64,000 bases of DNA from Streptomyces sp. NBC_00820. Its GTDB lineage: Bacteria > Actinomycetota > Actinomycetes > Streptomycetales > Streptomycetaceae. Made by a program: the position numbers and the translations under genes. The stretch spans positions 6,498,001 to 6,562,000 of the forward strand of contig NZ_CP108882.1 of NCBI RefSeq assembly GCF_036347055.1, in the 5' to 3' direction. The notes below the pieces were generated by a model that saw nothing but the letters and a program-made list of their open reading frames with translations, did no database searches and had not been told where the DNA came from. Positions 35,567-43,589 of this stretch are shown here, piece by piece; within the stretch, counting starts at the first letter, position 1; every line of letters begins with the position of its first letter.

Positions 35567-35823
35567 TTACTTGCCCTCGATATGAGCGCGGCTGCTGTCG
35601 TCGGGGTCCTGTTTCATCTCCGTCAGGTAGCGCAGTGCCCCGAACTGGACCAGAACGTCGGCGCGGCCCATGCCGACGTTGTTCGTCTCCCCCTGAACAA
35701 TGCTGTGCAGGGGGCCGCTGAGCAGCCACTGGTGAAAGTCGCGCTGCAGGTCCGCCTCGTTGGCCTCACGCTGTCCTGTTCCGGGCTTTCGACGGTAGTC
35801 GTAGGGCGGGTCGCCCTTCTTTC
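35567..35823 (-). pseudogene. Fragment of a PD-(D/E)XK nuclease-like protein
   Basis: Reading the minus strand up to TAA at 35567-35569 gives YDYRRKPGTGQREANEADLQ, then RDFHQWLLSGPLHSIVQGET, then NNVGMGRADVLVQFGALRYL, then TEMKQDPDDSSRAHIEGK. GRADVLVQFG...EMK fits the D-x(n)-E-x-K core of PD-(D/E)XK nucleases. The frame is closed by a stop just upstream, next to the integrase remnant, and there is no suitable start, so this is the 3' part of a broken gene. Confidence 0.55.
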
Positions 35824-36734
35824 AGGAACATCACGGCGGCGGATCTATGTGCATACATAGCCAAGTTGGAGTCAACCGTCTCCTCGGTCGACTACCAGCG
35901 CGGCATTCTGTCCGAGCTCTCCTCCATTCTGGAAGCGGCTGTCGACGACAAGCGGCTCGCCAGGAACCCCATGCGTGCGAAGTCCGTGCGGTGGCCAAAG
36001 GCGCCGCAAGAGCGACGCGACGCGTGGCCGTTGGAGACGGCGCTGCGAGTCCGAGACGTCATCAGCGCGCACAACCGGATAGCCGTCGTAGTCGGCCTGG
36101 GATGCGGGCTCCGTCAGGGCGAGGTGTTTGGGTTGAGCCCGGAGGGCATCGACTACGCCCGAGGCGTCCTCCACGTCCGCCGCCAAATCCAGGCGATCCG
36201 TGGAAGGTTGTACTTCGCCCTGCCGAAGGGGAAGAAGACCCGTATCGTCGACATGCCCTCCTCGGTGGCCGAGGAGGGCATGTCGAAGCGTTCCCACCGG
36301 TCGAGGTGGAGCTTCCGTGGGGGAAGCCGGAGGGGCAGGGGCGGAAGTTCTCCCTGCTGCTCACCACGCGACTCGGCAACGCAGTCGCGGTGAACACGTG
36401 GAACACCTACACCTGGAAGCCCGCGCTGGCCGAGGCCGGCATCATCCCGCCGCGCGCCGAGGGAGTGAAACCCTGGCAGTGGGCGGCGGCCCCGAAGGAC
36501 GGCTTCCACGTGCTGCGGCACACCTATGCCTCGATCATGCTGGAGGCCGGAGAGTCTGTCGTGACCTTGGCGCGGTGGCTCGGGCACTCCTCGCCCGCGA
36601 TCACCCTCGGTTACTATGCTCACTTCATGTCGGAGGCCGGAAGCAAGGGGCGCACCGCCATTGACGGACTGCTTGGGGAGCGGGGGGATCGGCATGCCGG
36701 TCGAAACTCCCCAGATTCTCCCCAGGCCCGTTGA
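35821..36734 (+). pseudogene. Tyrosine recombinase/integrase, 5'-truncated and frameshifted
   Basis: The readable part starts at FRNITAADLCAYIAKLESTV in the core-binding domain; the arm-binding N-terminus is missing. The catalytic domain begins VVGLGCGLRQGEVFGLSPEGI with the first Arg. After VDMPSSVAEEG (about 36275) the sequence shifts frame and continues HVEAFPPVEVELPWGKPEGQ. It ends with DGFHVLRHTYASIMLEAGESVVTLARWLGHSSPAITLGYYAHFM, which contains H-x-LRH, GH and the nucleophile Tyr. The type is the actinobacterial element integrase. It ends 77 bases before the host HipA-like gene, the usual int-att layout. The truncation and frameshift make it inactive. Confidence 0.88.
36706..36726 (+). 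repeat. Right copy of the element-end repeat
   Basis: CTCCCCAGATTCTCCCC and its flanks match 22889-22909 with one mismatch over 21 bp. It overlaps the last codons of the integrase remnant. An inverted TTGGGGAG box is nearby (36674-36681). Confidence 0.6.
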
Positions 36735-36811
36735 CGGGTGATTCCCGCTGCTCCACCGCCTCTGAAGGCGGCCATGGATTGCAAGGTTGAAGAGATGGGT
36801 GGCCTGGGAAA

Positions 36812-37726
36812 ATGCTAAAAGAGGTCACCGTGACCCGCTACATCGCGCCCCTGCGTGAAGGCGGCTCGCTGCCGGCGCTTGTCGAGGCCGATGACCTGGG
36901 TACGTACGTCGTCAAGTTCACCGGTTCGGCGCAGGGCCACAAGGCACTGGTCGCCGAGGTGATCGTCGGCGAACTCGCCCGCGCGCTCGGCCTGCGCTTC
37001 CCCGAACTGGTCCTCGTCCACTTCGACCCCGCCATCGCCGCCGCCGAGCCCCACCAGGAGGTGCGCGAGCTGCACGGCGCCAGCGCGGGCGTCAACCTCG
37101 GCATGGACTATCTGCCGGGCGCCCGCGACCTCACGCCCGAGATCGCCAGGGACTTCCCCGTCGACCCCCTGGAGGCGGGCAGGATCGTCTGGCTGGACGC
37201 GCTGACCGTCAACGTCGACCGTACGGTCCACAGCTCCAACCTCATGGTCTGGCCCACCCTCGGCATCGTGCCCCCGCGGCTGTGGCTCATCGACCACGGC
37301 GCCGCGCTCGTCTTCCACCACCGCTGGGACACCACGACCCCGGGCAAGAAGTACGACTTCCGCCACCACGCCCTCGGCCACTACGGCCCCGACGTCCGCG
37401 GCGCCGACGCCGAACTGGCACCCAAGCTGACCGAGGAACTGCTGCGCGGCATCGTCGCCGAGGTGCCGGACGCCTGGCTCGCCGAGGACGCGGGCTTCGC
37501 CACGCCCGACGACGTCCGCGCCGCCTACGTCGACTACCTCCTGCGGCGCGTACGGCTCTCGCACGAGTGGCTGCCCACCGACTTCCCGAGCCGCGAGGAA
37601 CTCGCCGCCGAGGAGAGCGCCCGCGCGCGACGGACCGAGCAGGGCCGCCCCGACTGGCTCAAGCGCGTCCCCGACCTGCACGGCAAGCCGGCGGCGGAGC
37701 AGGACTGGTCGGTCCACCTGGGCTGA
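36812..37726 (+). CDS. HipA-family kinase-like protein with element-supplied 5' end
   Basis: A 304-residue protein of the short actinobacterial HipA-like kinase group: VVKFTGSAQGHKALVAEVIVGELARALGL (ATP-site Lys and helix), the GVNLGMDYLPGARDL hinge-like region, VWLDALTVNVDRTVHSSNLMVW (catalytic loop position, D-x-x-x-x-N) and LWLIDHGAALVFHH (the metal-binding DH/DFG position). The ATG at 36812 gives MLKEVTVTRYIAPL; a GTG at 36830 with AAAGAGG is an alternative. The first 34 codons are paralogous to the stub at 22645, with att core 36902-36912. Codons before the core therefore came with the element and those after it are host sequence. Confidence 0.85.
   Translation: MLKEVTVTRYIAPLREGGSLPALVEADDLGTYVVKFTGSAQGHKALVAEVIVGELARALGLRFPELVLVHFDPAIAAAEPHQEVRELHGASAGVNLGMDYLPGARDLTPEIARDFPVDPLEAGRIVWLDALTVNVDRTVHSSNLMVWPTLGIVPPRLWLIDHGAALVFHHRWDTTTPGKKYDFRHHALGHYGPDVRGADAELAPKLTEELLRGIVAEVPDAWLAEDAGFATPDDVRAAYVDYLLRRVRLSHEWLPTDFPSREELAAEESARARRTEQGRPDWLKRVPDLHGKPAAEQDWSVHLG
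36902..36912 (+). other. Predicted right attachment core (attR)
   Basis: ACGTACGTCGT lies inside codons 31-34 of the HipA-like gene and is identical to 22735-22745. The distance between the cores is about 14.17 kb, which gives the element length. Confidence 0.6.
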
Positions 37727-37857
37727 GAGCGGCGGCGCACCGGGGGCGGGGCCGGGGGCGGGCCGAGTCCGAGCCCGCGCGCCCCCGAGACGCCGCCCGG
37801 ATCAGTCCCCGAGACGCCGGCCGGCTCATCCCCTGAGCCGCCAGTAGGCCGACAGGG

Positions 37858-39483
37858 TCAGCCCTGGAGCTGCCGGTACGCCGGGAGGGTCAGGAAGTCG
37901 ACGTAGTCCTCGTCCAGGGACACCCGCAGCAGCAGGTCGTGCGCCTCCTGCCAGTGGCCGGCGGCGAAGGCCTCCGCGCCGATCTCCTCGCGGACGGCGG
38001 CCAGCTCCTGCGCGGCTACCCGCCGGGCCAGTTCCGGCGTGGCCTTCTCACCGTTCTCGAACTCGACACCCGCGTTGATCCACTGCCAGATCTGCGAGCG
38101 GGAGATCTCGGCGGTGGCCGCGTCCTCCATCAGGTTGAAGATGGCGACCGCGCCGAGTCCGCGCAGCCACGCCTCGATGTAACGGATGCCGACCTGGACG
38201 GCGTTGACCAGACCGCCGTACGTCGGCTTCGCCTCGAGGGAGTCGACGGCGATCAGGTCGGCGGCCTCGACGTGGACGTCCTCGCGCAGCCGGTCCTTCT
38301 GGTTCGGCCGGTCGCCGAGGACCTTGTCGAAGGACTCCATGGCGATCGGCACCAGGTCGGGGTGGGCGACCCAGGAGCCGTCGAAACCGTCGGCCGCCTC
38401 GCGGTCCTTGTCGGCGCGCACCTTCTCGAAGGCGACCCGGTTCACCTCGGCGTCCCGGCGGGATGGGATGAACGCCGCCATACCGCCGATCGCGTGCGCG
38501 CCGCGCTTGTGGCAGGTGCGGACGAGGAGTTCGGTGTACGCCCGCATGAACGGGGCCGTCATCGTCACCGCGTTGCGGTCCGGCAGGACGAACTTCGTTC
38601 CGCCGTCACGGAAGTTCTTCACGAGGGAGAACAGGTAGTCCCAGCGTCCCGCGTTCAACCCCGAAGCGTGGTCGCGAAGTTCGTAGAGGATCTCCTCCAT
38701 CTCGTACGCCGCCGTGATCGTCTCGATCAGGACGGTCGCGCGCACGGTGCCCTGCGGGATGCCGAGCCGGTCCTGCGCGAACACGAACACGTCGTTCCAC
38801 AGCCGGGCTTCGAGGTGCGACTCGGTCTTCGGCAGGTAGAAGTACGGGCCTTTGCCGAGGTCGAGCAGGCGCCGGGCGTTGTGGAAGAAGTACAGGCCGA
38901 AGTCGACGAGCGCACCGGGGACCGCCGTGCCGTCGGCGTCGACGAGGTGCCGTTCGTCCAGGTGCCAGCCGCGCGGCCGCATGACGACCGTCGCCAGCTC
39001 CTCCTTTGGGCGCAGGGCGTAGGACTTGCCCGACGCCGGGTCGGTGAAGTCGATGTCCCGGGCGTAGGCGTCGATCAGGTTCACCTGGCCGAGGACCACG
39101 TTCTCCCAGGTGGGCGCGGAGGCGTCCTCGAAGTCCGCGAGCCACACCCTCGCGCCCGAGTTGAGTGCGTTGACCGTCATCTTGCGGTCGGTGGGGCCCG
39201 TGATCTCCACCCGCCGGTCGTCCAGCGCGGCCGGGGCCGGGGCCACCCGCCAGGAGTCGTCCGCGCGGACGGCGGCCGTCTCGGGCAGGAAGTCGAGCGT
39301 GCCGGTACGGGCGATCTCGGCGCGGCGCTCGGCGCGGCGGACGAGGAGTTCGTCACGGCGCGGGGTGAACCGCCGGTGCAGTTCCGCCACGAAGCCGAGC
39401 GCGGCGTCGGTGAGGACCTCCTCCTGCCGGGGCAGCGGCTCGGCGCCGGCGACGGTCAGGGGGGACGGCGCGGGTGCGGACAT
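37858..39483 (-). CDS. aceB: Malate synthase A
   Basis: A 541-residue malate synthase A condensing glyoxylate with acetyl-CoA to malate in the cytoplasm. Family segments include VWLADFEDASAPTWENVVLGQVNL, RPRGWHLDERHLVDADGTAVPGALVDFGLYFFHN, FYLPKTESHLEARLWNDVF, VRATVLIETITAAYEMEEILYELRDH and NAGRWDYLF (Arg/Glu of the active site), and IEAWLRGLGAVAIFNLMEDAATAEISRSQIWQWINAG. The isocitrate lyase partner is not here. The predicted AllR site at its promoter and allB/alc nearby indicate that its job is to use glyoxylate released from allantoate. GAAGGAAG precedes the ATG. Confidence 0.95.
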   Translation of the reverse strand: MSAPAPSPLTVAGAEPLPRQEEVLTDAALGFVAELHRRFTPRRDELLVRRAERRAEIARTGTLDFLPETAAVRADDSWRVAPAPAALDDRRVEITGPTDRKMTVNALNSGARVWLADFEDASAPTWENVVLGQVNLIDAYARDIDFTDPASGKSYALRPKEELATVVMRPRGWHLDERHLVDADGTAVPGALVDFGLYFFHNARRLLDLGKGPYFYLPKTESHLEARLWNDVFVFAQDRLGIPQGTVRATVLIETITAAYEMEEILYELRDHASGLNAGRWDYLFSLVKNFRDGGTKFVLPDRNAVTMTAPFMRAYTELLVRTCHKRGAHAIGGMAAFIPSRRDAEVNRVAFEKVRADKDREAADGFDGSWVAHPDLVPIAMESFDKVLGDRPNQKDRLREDVHVEAADLIAVDSLEAKPTYGGLVNAVQVGIRYIEAWLRGLGAVAIFNLMEDAATAEISRSQIWQWINAGVEFENGEKATPELARRVAAQELAAVREEIGAEAFAAGHWQEAHDLLLRVSLDEDYVDFLTLPAYRQLQG

Positions 39484-39505
39484 GAGCTGTCACTTCCTTC
39501 AGCAG

Positions 39506-39520
39506 TGGCATCAGATGCCA
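39506..39520. promoter_or_regulatory. Perfect 15-bp palindrome in the aceB leader
   Basis: TGGCATC-A-GATGCCA lies between the predicted aceB transcription start (about 39572) and the start codon at 39483. The arms are 7 bp and perfect. It could be an operator for a second regulator or an RNA hairpin before the ribosome site. Confidence 0.45.
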
Positions 39521-39578
39521 AGGGGCATGAATCGGACAGTCGGCGCCCGCTGCGCGATGGGACGCTTCTGGTCTGTGG

Positions 39579-39619
39579 ATACTAGTTTCCTCATGGTGGA
39601 GCTTCAATGTTCCGTTGAC
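39579..39619 (-). promoter_or_regulatory. aceB promoter with overlapping AllR-type operator
   Basis: On the minus strand a -35 TTGAAG (39602-39607) and a -10 TAGTAT (39579-39584) are separated by exactly 17 bases. The operator half-sites TTCAAT and GTTGAC with a 5-bp spacer (39603-39619, + strand) cover the -35 element, as at uraD and allB. The leader is about 90 bases. Confidence 0.65.
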
Positions 39620-39666
39620 GTCGAGGCGCTCCGGGCGCGGCGAAGTGGCCCCCGGTGTCACCCCGT

Positions 39667-40293
39667 TCACCGCAGGCGGCGCAGATCGGCCTCGGTGTCG
39701 ATGTCGTACGGCTCGGCGACGTCCGCGCACTCCACGAGCCGGGTCCGCGCCGTGTGCTCCCGCAGGTAGGCGCGGGCCCCCTGGTCGCCGGTGGCCGTCG
39801 CGGCGATGCCGGGCCAGTGCGCCACCCCGAACAGGACAGGGTGTCCGCGTACGCCGTCGTAGGCGGCCGCGGCCAGCGAGGACTCGCCGTCGTACGCGCC
39901 GAGCACCCGGGCCACCGCCTCCGGCCCGATGCCCGGCTGGTCGACCAGGCTGACCAGGACCGCGCGCACACCCGTACCCGCGAGCGAGGCGAGCCCCGCG
40001 CGCAGCGAGGAGCCCATGCCCTCGGCCCAGCGGGGGTTGTCGACCAGTACGCACCCGCTCAGGTCGGCGCGCGCCCGGACGTCGTCCGCCGCCGCGCCCA
40101 GGACGACGTGGATCCGCCCGCATCCGGCCGCGCGCAGCACACCCACCGCGTGCTCGGCCAGGGGCCGCCCCCGGTGTTCCAGCAGCGCCTTGGGGCGACC
40201 GCCCAGCCGGCTGCCCCCGCCGGCGGCCAGCAGCAGTCCGGCGATCTCCGGGCGGGGATGCCGATGGCCGTGCTCGTGCTGATCGTCCGTCAT
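39667..40293 (-). CDS. MobA-like NTP transferase (molybdenum cofactor type)
   Basis: A 208-residue nucleotidyltransferase with the MobA/MocA N-terminal signature IAGLLLAAGGGSRLGGRPKALLEHRGRPLAEHAV, the middle VLVDNPRWAEGMGSSLRAGL, the metal-binding LVSLVDQPGIGPEAV and a C-terminal DIDTEADLRRL. Proteins of this kind make the cytosine or guanine dinucleotide form of the molybdenum cofactor. Next to purine-catabolism genes it probably matures xanthine dehydrogenase, which feeds urate into the pathway; no such dehydrogenase is in the window. I start it at the ATG complementary to 40291-40293. Confidence 0.8.
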   Translation of the reverse strand: MTDDQHEHGHRHPRPEIAGLLLAAGGGSRLGGRPKALLEHRGRPLAEHAVGVLRAAGCGRIHVVLGAAADDVRARADLSGCVLVDNPRWAEGMGSSLRAGLASLAGTGVRAVLVSLVDQPGIGPEAVARVLGAYDGESSLAAAAYDGVRGHPVLFGVAHWPGIAATATGDQGARAYLREHTARTRLVECADVAEPYDIDTEADLRRLR

Positions 40294-40426
40294 GGATCCT
40301 GCATACCCGGCGCGGGCCGGGGAGGGCCGCTCCCCTTGGGCTGAATTTCGGTCCGCGCGGTGGCGTTCCCGCATCCCGTCGCGTTAACTGACCCGCGCAC
40401 AAGGCCGTGCGAAGGGGAGGGCTGGG

Positions 40427-40738
40427 TTGCGGAGCTTGGGGCAGAGGCCAGTGACCGGCAGCGAAGAGGACCCGCGGGTGGCGGAACTGCGGTCCGCCGT
40501 GGCCCGCCTGCGCCGCGAACTCGCCGCGCTGCCGTCGGAGTTCCCCGACCGGGGCATCGCCGAGGACGAACTGGCGGCCCTCGCCGCGATGATCACCGGC
40601 GGCGCGCCGGAGATTCCCCGCCTGCGCCGTTCCCTGCTCCTGATCGCCGGGGCGATCGGCTCGGTCAGCGCACTGGCCCGGGGCCTCGCCGAACTGAGAG
40701 CGGCGATGGACGTGCTGGGCGGGTCCCCGGGCACCTGA
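40427..40738 (+). CDS. DUF5955 family protein
   Basis: About 103 residues: GSEEDPRVAELRSAVARLRRELAALPSEFPDRGIAEDELAALAAMITGGAPEIPRLRRSLLLIAGAIGSVSALARGLAELRAAMDVLG. A charged helix comes first and a hydrophobic helix last, as in Streptomyces DUF5955 proteins, whose function is unknown. The start is either TTG at 40427 (GGGAGGG upstream) or GTG at 40451. It faces away from the MobA-like gene. Confidence 0.7.
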   Translation: MRSLGQRPVTGSEEDPRVAELRSAVARLRRELAALPSEFPDRGIAEDELAALAAMITGGAPEIPRLRRSLLLIAGAIGSVSALARGLAELRAAMDVLGGSPGT

Positions 40739-40789
40739 AGGCGCCTGGGAGGGCCTCCCTCTCCCGCCTCGAACACGCGAGCCACGGCG

Positions 40790-41125
40790 AGGCCGGGCCC
40801 GCAGGGGCCCAGGGGTTCTGCGGCGCCGGGGGGTCCCTACGGGATCGGTGGCCCTGGGGGTTCTGCGGGCCCTGCGGGTCGCACGGTTCCCTACAGGTCC
40901 CACAGCATCTACGTCCCGTACGGGTCCCTACGGCCCCTGCGGCCCCTGCGGCCCCTACGTCCCGTACGGCCCGTACGGCCCCTACGGCCCCTACGGCCTG
41001 TACGGGTCTCTACGGCCCCTACGGCCCCTACGGCCCCTACGTCACGTACGGCCCCCTACGGGCTCTGTGGCCCCTGCGGGTCGTGCGGCCCTTACAGGTC
41101 GCAGGGTCCCTACGTGGCGCACAGC
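40790..41125. repeat. Degenerate 9-bp repeat region GGCCCCTAC
   Basis: The 40739-41196 gap between DUF5955 and the end of allR is filled with variants of GGCCCCTAC/GGCCCGTAC, most regular at 40918-41060 (more than a dozen units). One + frame would give Gly-Pro-Tyr repeats, but there is no ribosome site or start I trust. I regard it as a non-coding repeat array that may act as a barrier between convergent genes. Confidence 0.8.
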
Positions 41126-41196
41126 CCCCAGGCCCCCGCGGCCCCGGCCGCCAGTGTGCCCCCGCCCGTCCTCGGAGCACACCGTGCGACGGCCCC

Positions 41197-41988
41197 TCAG
41201 GTGCTGGAGCTCGCCAGCGTTCGCGACAGCTCAAGGGCCACTCGCTGAAGCGCGGCCACACTCCGCGCCGTGGTGGCGTCCGTGAGCCGCCCCGCGGGCC
41301 CGGAGACGGAGACGGCCGCCGCGGTGGGGGAGTCCGGCACGGACACCGCGAGGCACCGCACCCCGATCTCCTGCTCGTTGTCGTCCACGGCGTAGCCGAG
41401 CCGACGTACCTCGTCGAGAGACGTCAGGAAGTCCTCCGGCGTGGTGATCGTCCGCTCCGTCGCGGCCGGCATGCCCGTCCGGGACAGCAGCGCCCGCACC
41501 TCCGCGTCGGGCAACTCCGCCAGCAGCGCCTTGCCCACGCCGGTCGCGTGCGGAAGGACGCGCCGGCCCACCTCCGTGAACATCCGCATCGAGTGCTTCG
41601 ACGGCACCTGCGCCACGTAGACGATCTCGTCGCCGTCCAGCAGTGCCATGTTCGCCGTCTCGCCGGTCTCCTCCACCAGGCAGGCCAGGTGCGGCCGCGC
41701 CCAGGTGCCGAGCAGCCGGGAGGCGGACTCGCCGAGCCGGATCAGGCGGGGCCCGAGCGCGTACCGGCGGTTCGGCTGCTGTCGTACGTAACCGCAGGAG
41801 ACCAGCGTGCGCATGAGCCGGTGGATGGTGGGCAGCGGCAGCCCGCCGGCCGCGGACAGTTCGCTCAGGCCGACCTCGCCACCCGCGTCCGCCATCCGCT
41901 CCAGCAGGTCGAAGGCGCGCTCCAGGGACTGGACCCCGCCGCCGGCGGCTCTGGCGGATGCGTTGGCGCTGGCGCGGGACGTCGGCAC
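41197..41988 (-). CDS. allR: IclR-family repressor of allantoin/purine genes
   Basis: 263 residues. The N-terminal winged helix (GGVQSLERAFDLLERMADAGGEVGLSELSAAGGLPLPTIHRLMRTLVSCGYVRQQPNRRYALGPRL) is followed by the IclR effector domain (LVEETGETANMALLDGDEIVYVAQVPSKHSMRMF...GRRVLPHATGVGKALLAELPDAEV...GYAVDDNEQEIGVRCLAVSVPD). It is divergent from allB. Its closest known role is AllR of S. coelicolor, an IclR repressor of allantoin genes released by allantoate/glyoxylate-type ligands. The GTG at 41988 has AAAGGAAC upstream; earlier in-frame codons lie in the promoter region. Confidence 0.88.
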   Translation of the reverse strand: MPTSRASANASARAAGGGVQSLERAFDLLERMADAGGEVGLSELSAAGGLPLPTIHRLMRTLVSCGYVRQQPNRRYALGPRLIRLGESASRLLGTWARPHLACLVEETGETANMALLDGDEIVYVAQVPSKHSMRMFTEVGRRVLPHATGVGKALLAELPDAEVRALLSRTGMPAATERTITTPEDFLTSLDEVRRLGYAVDDNEQEIGVRCLAVSVPDSPTAAAVSVSGPAGRLTDATTARSVAALQRVALELSRTLASSST

Positions 41989-42085
41989 GGCGCGTTCCTT
42001 TCGGGGCTGGCGGGGAAGCCAGAAGCGTACCGGGCGGTCGTTCGCCGCGCCCCTTGACGCCGGGGGCCGCCCACGTGAAGACTCC

Positions 42086-42102
42086 TTCAACAGAACGTTG
42101 AA
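42086..42102. promoter_or_regulatory. Predicted AllR operator between allR and allB
   Basis: TTCAAC-AGAAC-GTTGAA is a perfect inverted repeat with a 5-bp spacer, lying in the 182-base divergent region. For allB its right half gives -35 TTGAAT, with a weak TAAATC about 15 bases later. It is the best-conserved of the three copies in the window. Confidence 0.7.
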
Positions 42103-42170
42103 TTCCGTTACATGGGGGTAAATCCCGTTTCCTGGACGTAGAACAGCAGACGGCGGAGAAAGGGGTTCGG

Positions 42171-43511
42171 GTGTCCGACGCCGACCTGGTGTTGCGCTCC
42201 ACGCGCGTCATCACCCCGGACGGGACGCGGGCCGCCACGGTCGCCGTCGCCGCCGGGAAGATCACGGCCGTACTGCCGCACGACGCGGAAGTGCCCGCCA
42301 CGGCCCGGCTGGAGGACGTCGGCGACCACGTCCTGCTGCCCGGCCTGGTCGACACCCACGTCCACGTCAACGACCCCGGCCGCACCGAGTGGGAGGGCTT
42401 TTGGACCGCCACGCGCGCGGCGGCCGCCGGTGGCATCACCACCCTCGTCGACATGCCCCTCAACTCCCTGCCGCCGACCACCACGGTCGAGAACCTGCGG
42501 GTGAAACGGGAGGCCGCCGCCGGCAAGGCGCACATCGACGTCGGCTTCTGGGGCGGCGCGCTCCCCGGCAACGTCAAGGACCTGCGCCCCCTGCACGACG
42601 CCGGAGTCTTCGGCTTCAAGGCCTTCCTCTCCCCGTCCGGCGTCGACGAGTTCCCGCACCTGGACCAGGAGGAGCTGGCCCGGACCCTGACGGAGACGGC
42701 CGGCTTCGACGGCCTGCTGATCGCGCACGCCGAGGACCCGCACCGGCTGGCCGCCGCCCCGCAGCGCGGCGGGTCCAGGTACGCCGACTTCCTCGCCTCG
42801 CGGCCGCGTGACGCCGAGGACACGGCCATCGCCCACCTCGTCGCGCAGGCCCGCCGCCTGCACGCGCGCGTGCACGTCCTGCACCTGTCCTCCAGCGACG
42901 CACTGCCGCTCATCGCCGCCGCCCGCGCCGACGGCGTCCGCGTCACCGTGGAGACCTGCCCGCACTACCTCACCCTGACCGCCGAGGAAGTCCCCGACGG
43001 AGCCAGCGAGTTCAAGTGCTGCCCGCCCATCCGCGAGGCCGCCAACCAGGATCTGCTCTGGCGGGCACTCGCCGACGGCGCCATCGACTGCGTCGTCACG
43101 GACCACTCACCTTCGACCGCCGACCTGAAGACCTCCGACTTCGCGACCGCCTGGGGCGGCATCTCCGGCCTCCAGCTGAGCCTGCCGGCGGTGTGGACCG
43201 AGGCCCGTCGGCGCGGCCACGGCCTGGACGACGTCGTCCGCTGGATGTCGGCGCACACGGCCCGGCTGGTCGGCCTCGACGCCCGGAAGGGTGCCATCGC
43301 GGCAGGCCGCGACGCCGACTTCGCCGTCCTCGCCCCCGACGAGACCTTCACCGTCGACCCGGCCGGACTCCAGCACCGCAACCCGGTCACCGCGTACGCG
43401 GGCAAGACCCTGTACGGCGTCGTGAAGTCCACCTGGCTGCGCGGCCGGCGCGTCTTCGCCGACGGCGAGTTCACCGAACCGACGGGCACACTGCTCACCC
43501 GACCCCGGTGA
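42171..43511 (+). CDS. allB: Allantoinase
   Basis: A 446-residue cyclic amidohydrolase opening allantoin to allantoate. Metal-binding marks: [23 protein letters not shown] (His-x-His), [11 protein letters not shown] with the carboxylated Lys position, [35 protein letters not shown] and CVVTDHSPS (Asp). The GTG start has GAAAGGGG. It is first in the allB-alc unit, with allantoicase starting 78 bases after it, and is controlled by the operator at 42086. Confidence 0.95.
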   Translation: MSDADLVLRSTRVITPDGTRAATVAVAAGKITAVLPHDAEVPATARLEDVGDHVLLPGLVDTHVHVNDPGRTEWEGFWTATRAAAAGGITTLVDMPLNSLPPTTTVENLRVKREAAAGKAHIDVGFWGGALPGNVKDLRPLHDAGVFGFKAFLSPSGVDEFPHLDQEELARTLTETAGFDGLLIAHAEDPHRLAAAPQRGGSRYADFLASRPRDAEDTAIAHLVAQARRLHARVHVLHLSSSDALPLIAAARADGVRVTVETCPHYLTLTAEEVPDGASEFKCCPPIREAANQDLLWRALADGAIDCVVTDHSPSTADLKTSDFATAWGGISGLQLSLPAVWTEARRRGHGLDDVVRWMSAHTARLVGLDARKGAIAAGRDADFAVLAPDETFTVDPAGLQHRNPVTAYAGKTLYGVVKSTWLRGRRVFADGEFTEPTGTLLTRPR

Positions 43512-43589
43512 CCTGTCCCCGGCGGCCCCTTCCACTTCCCCTCCCCCCACCTCCCGACCCCCGACGTCCGTAAGGAGCCCCTGATCACC

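Noticed and set aside
40848..41285. Collagen-like Gly-Pro-Tyr protein
   Set aside because: The repeat frame has no reliable start and runs antisense into allR; it is better explained as a DNA repeat.
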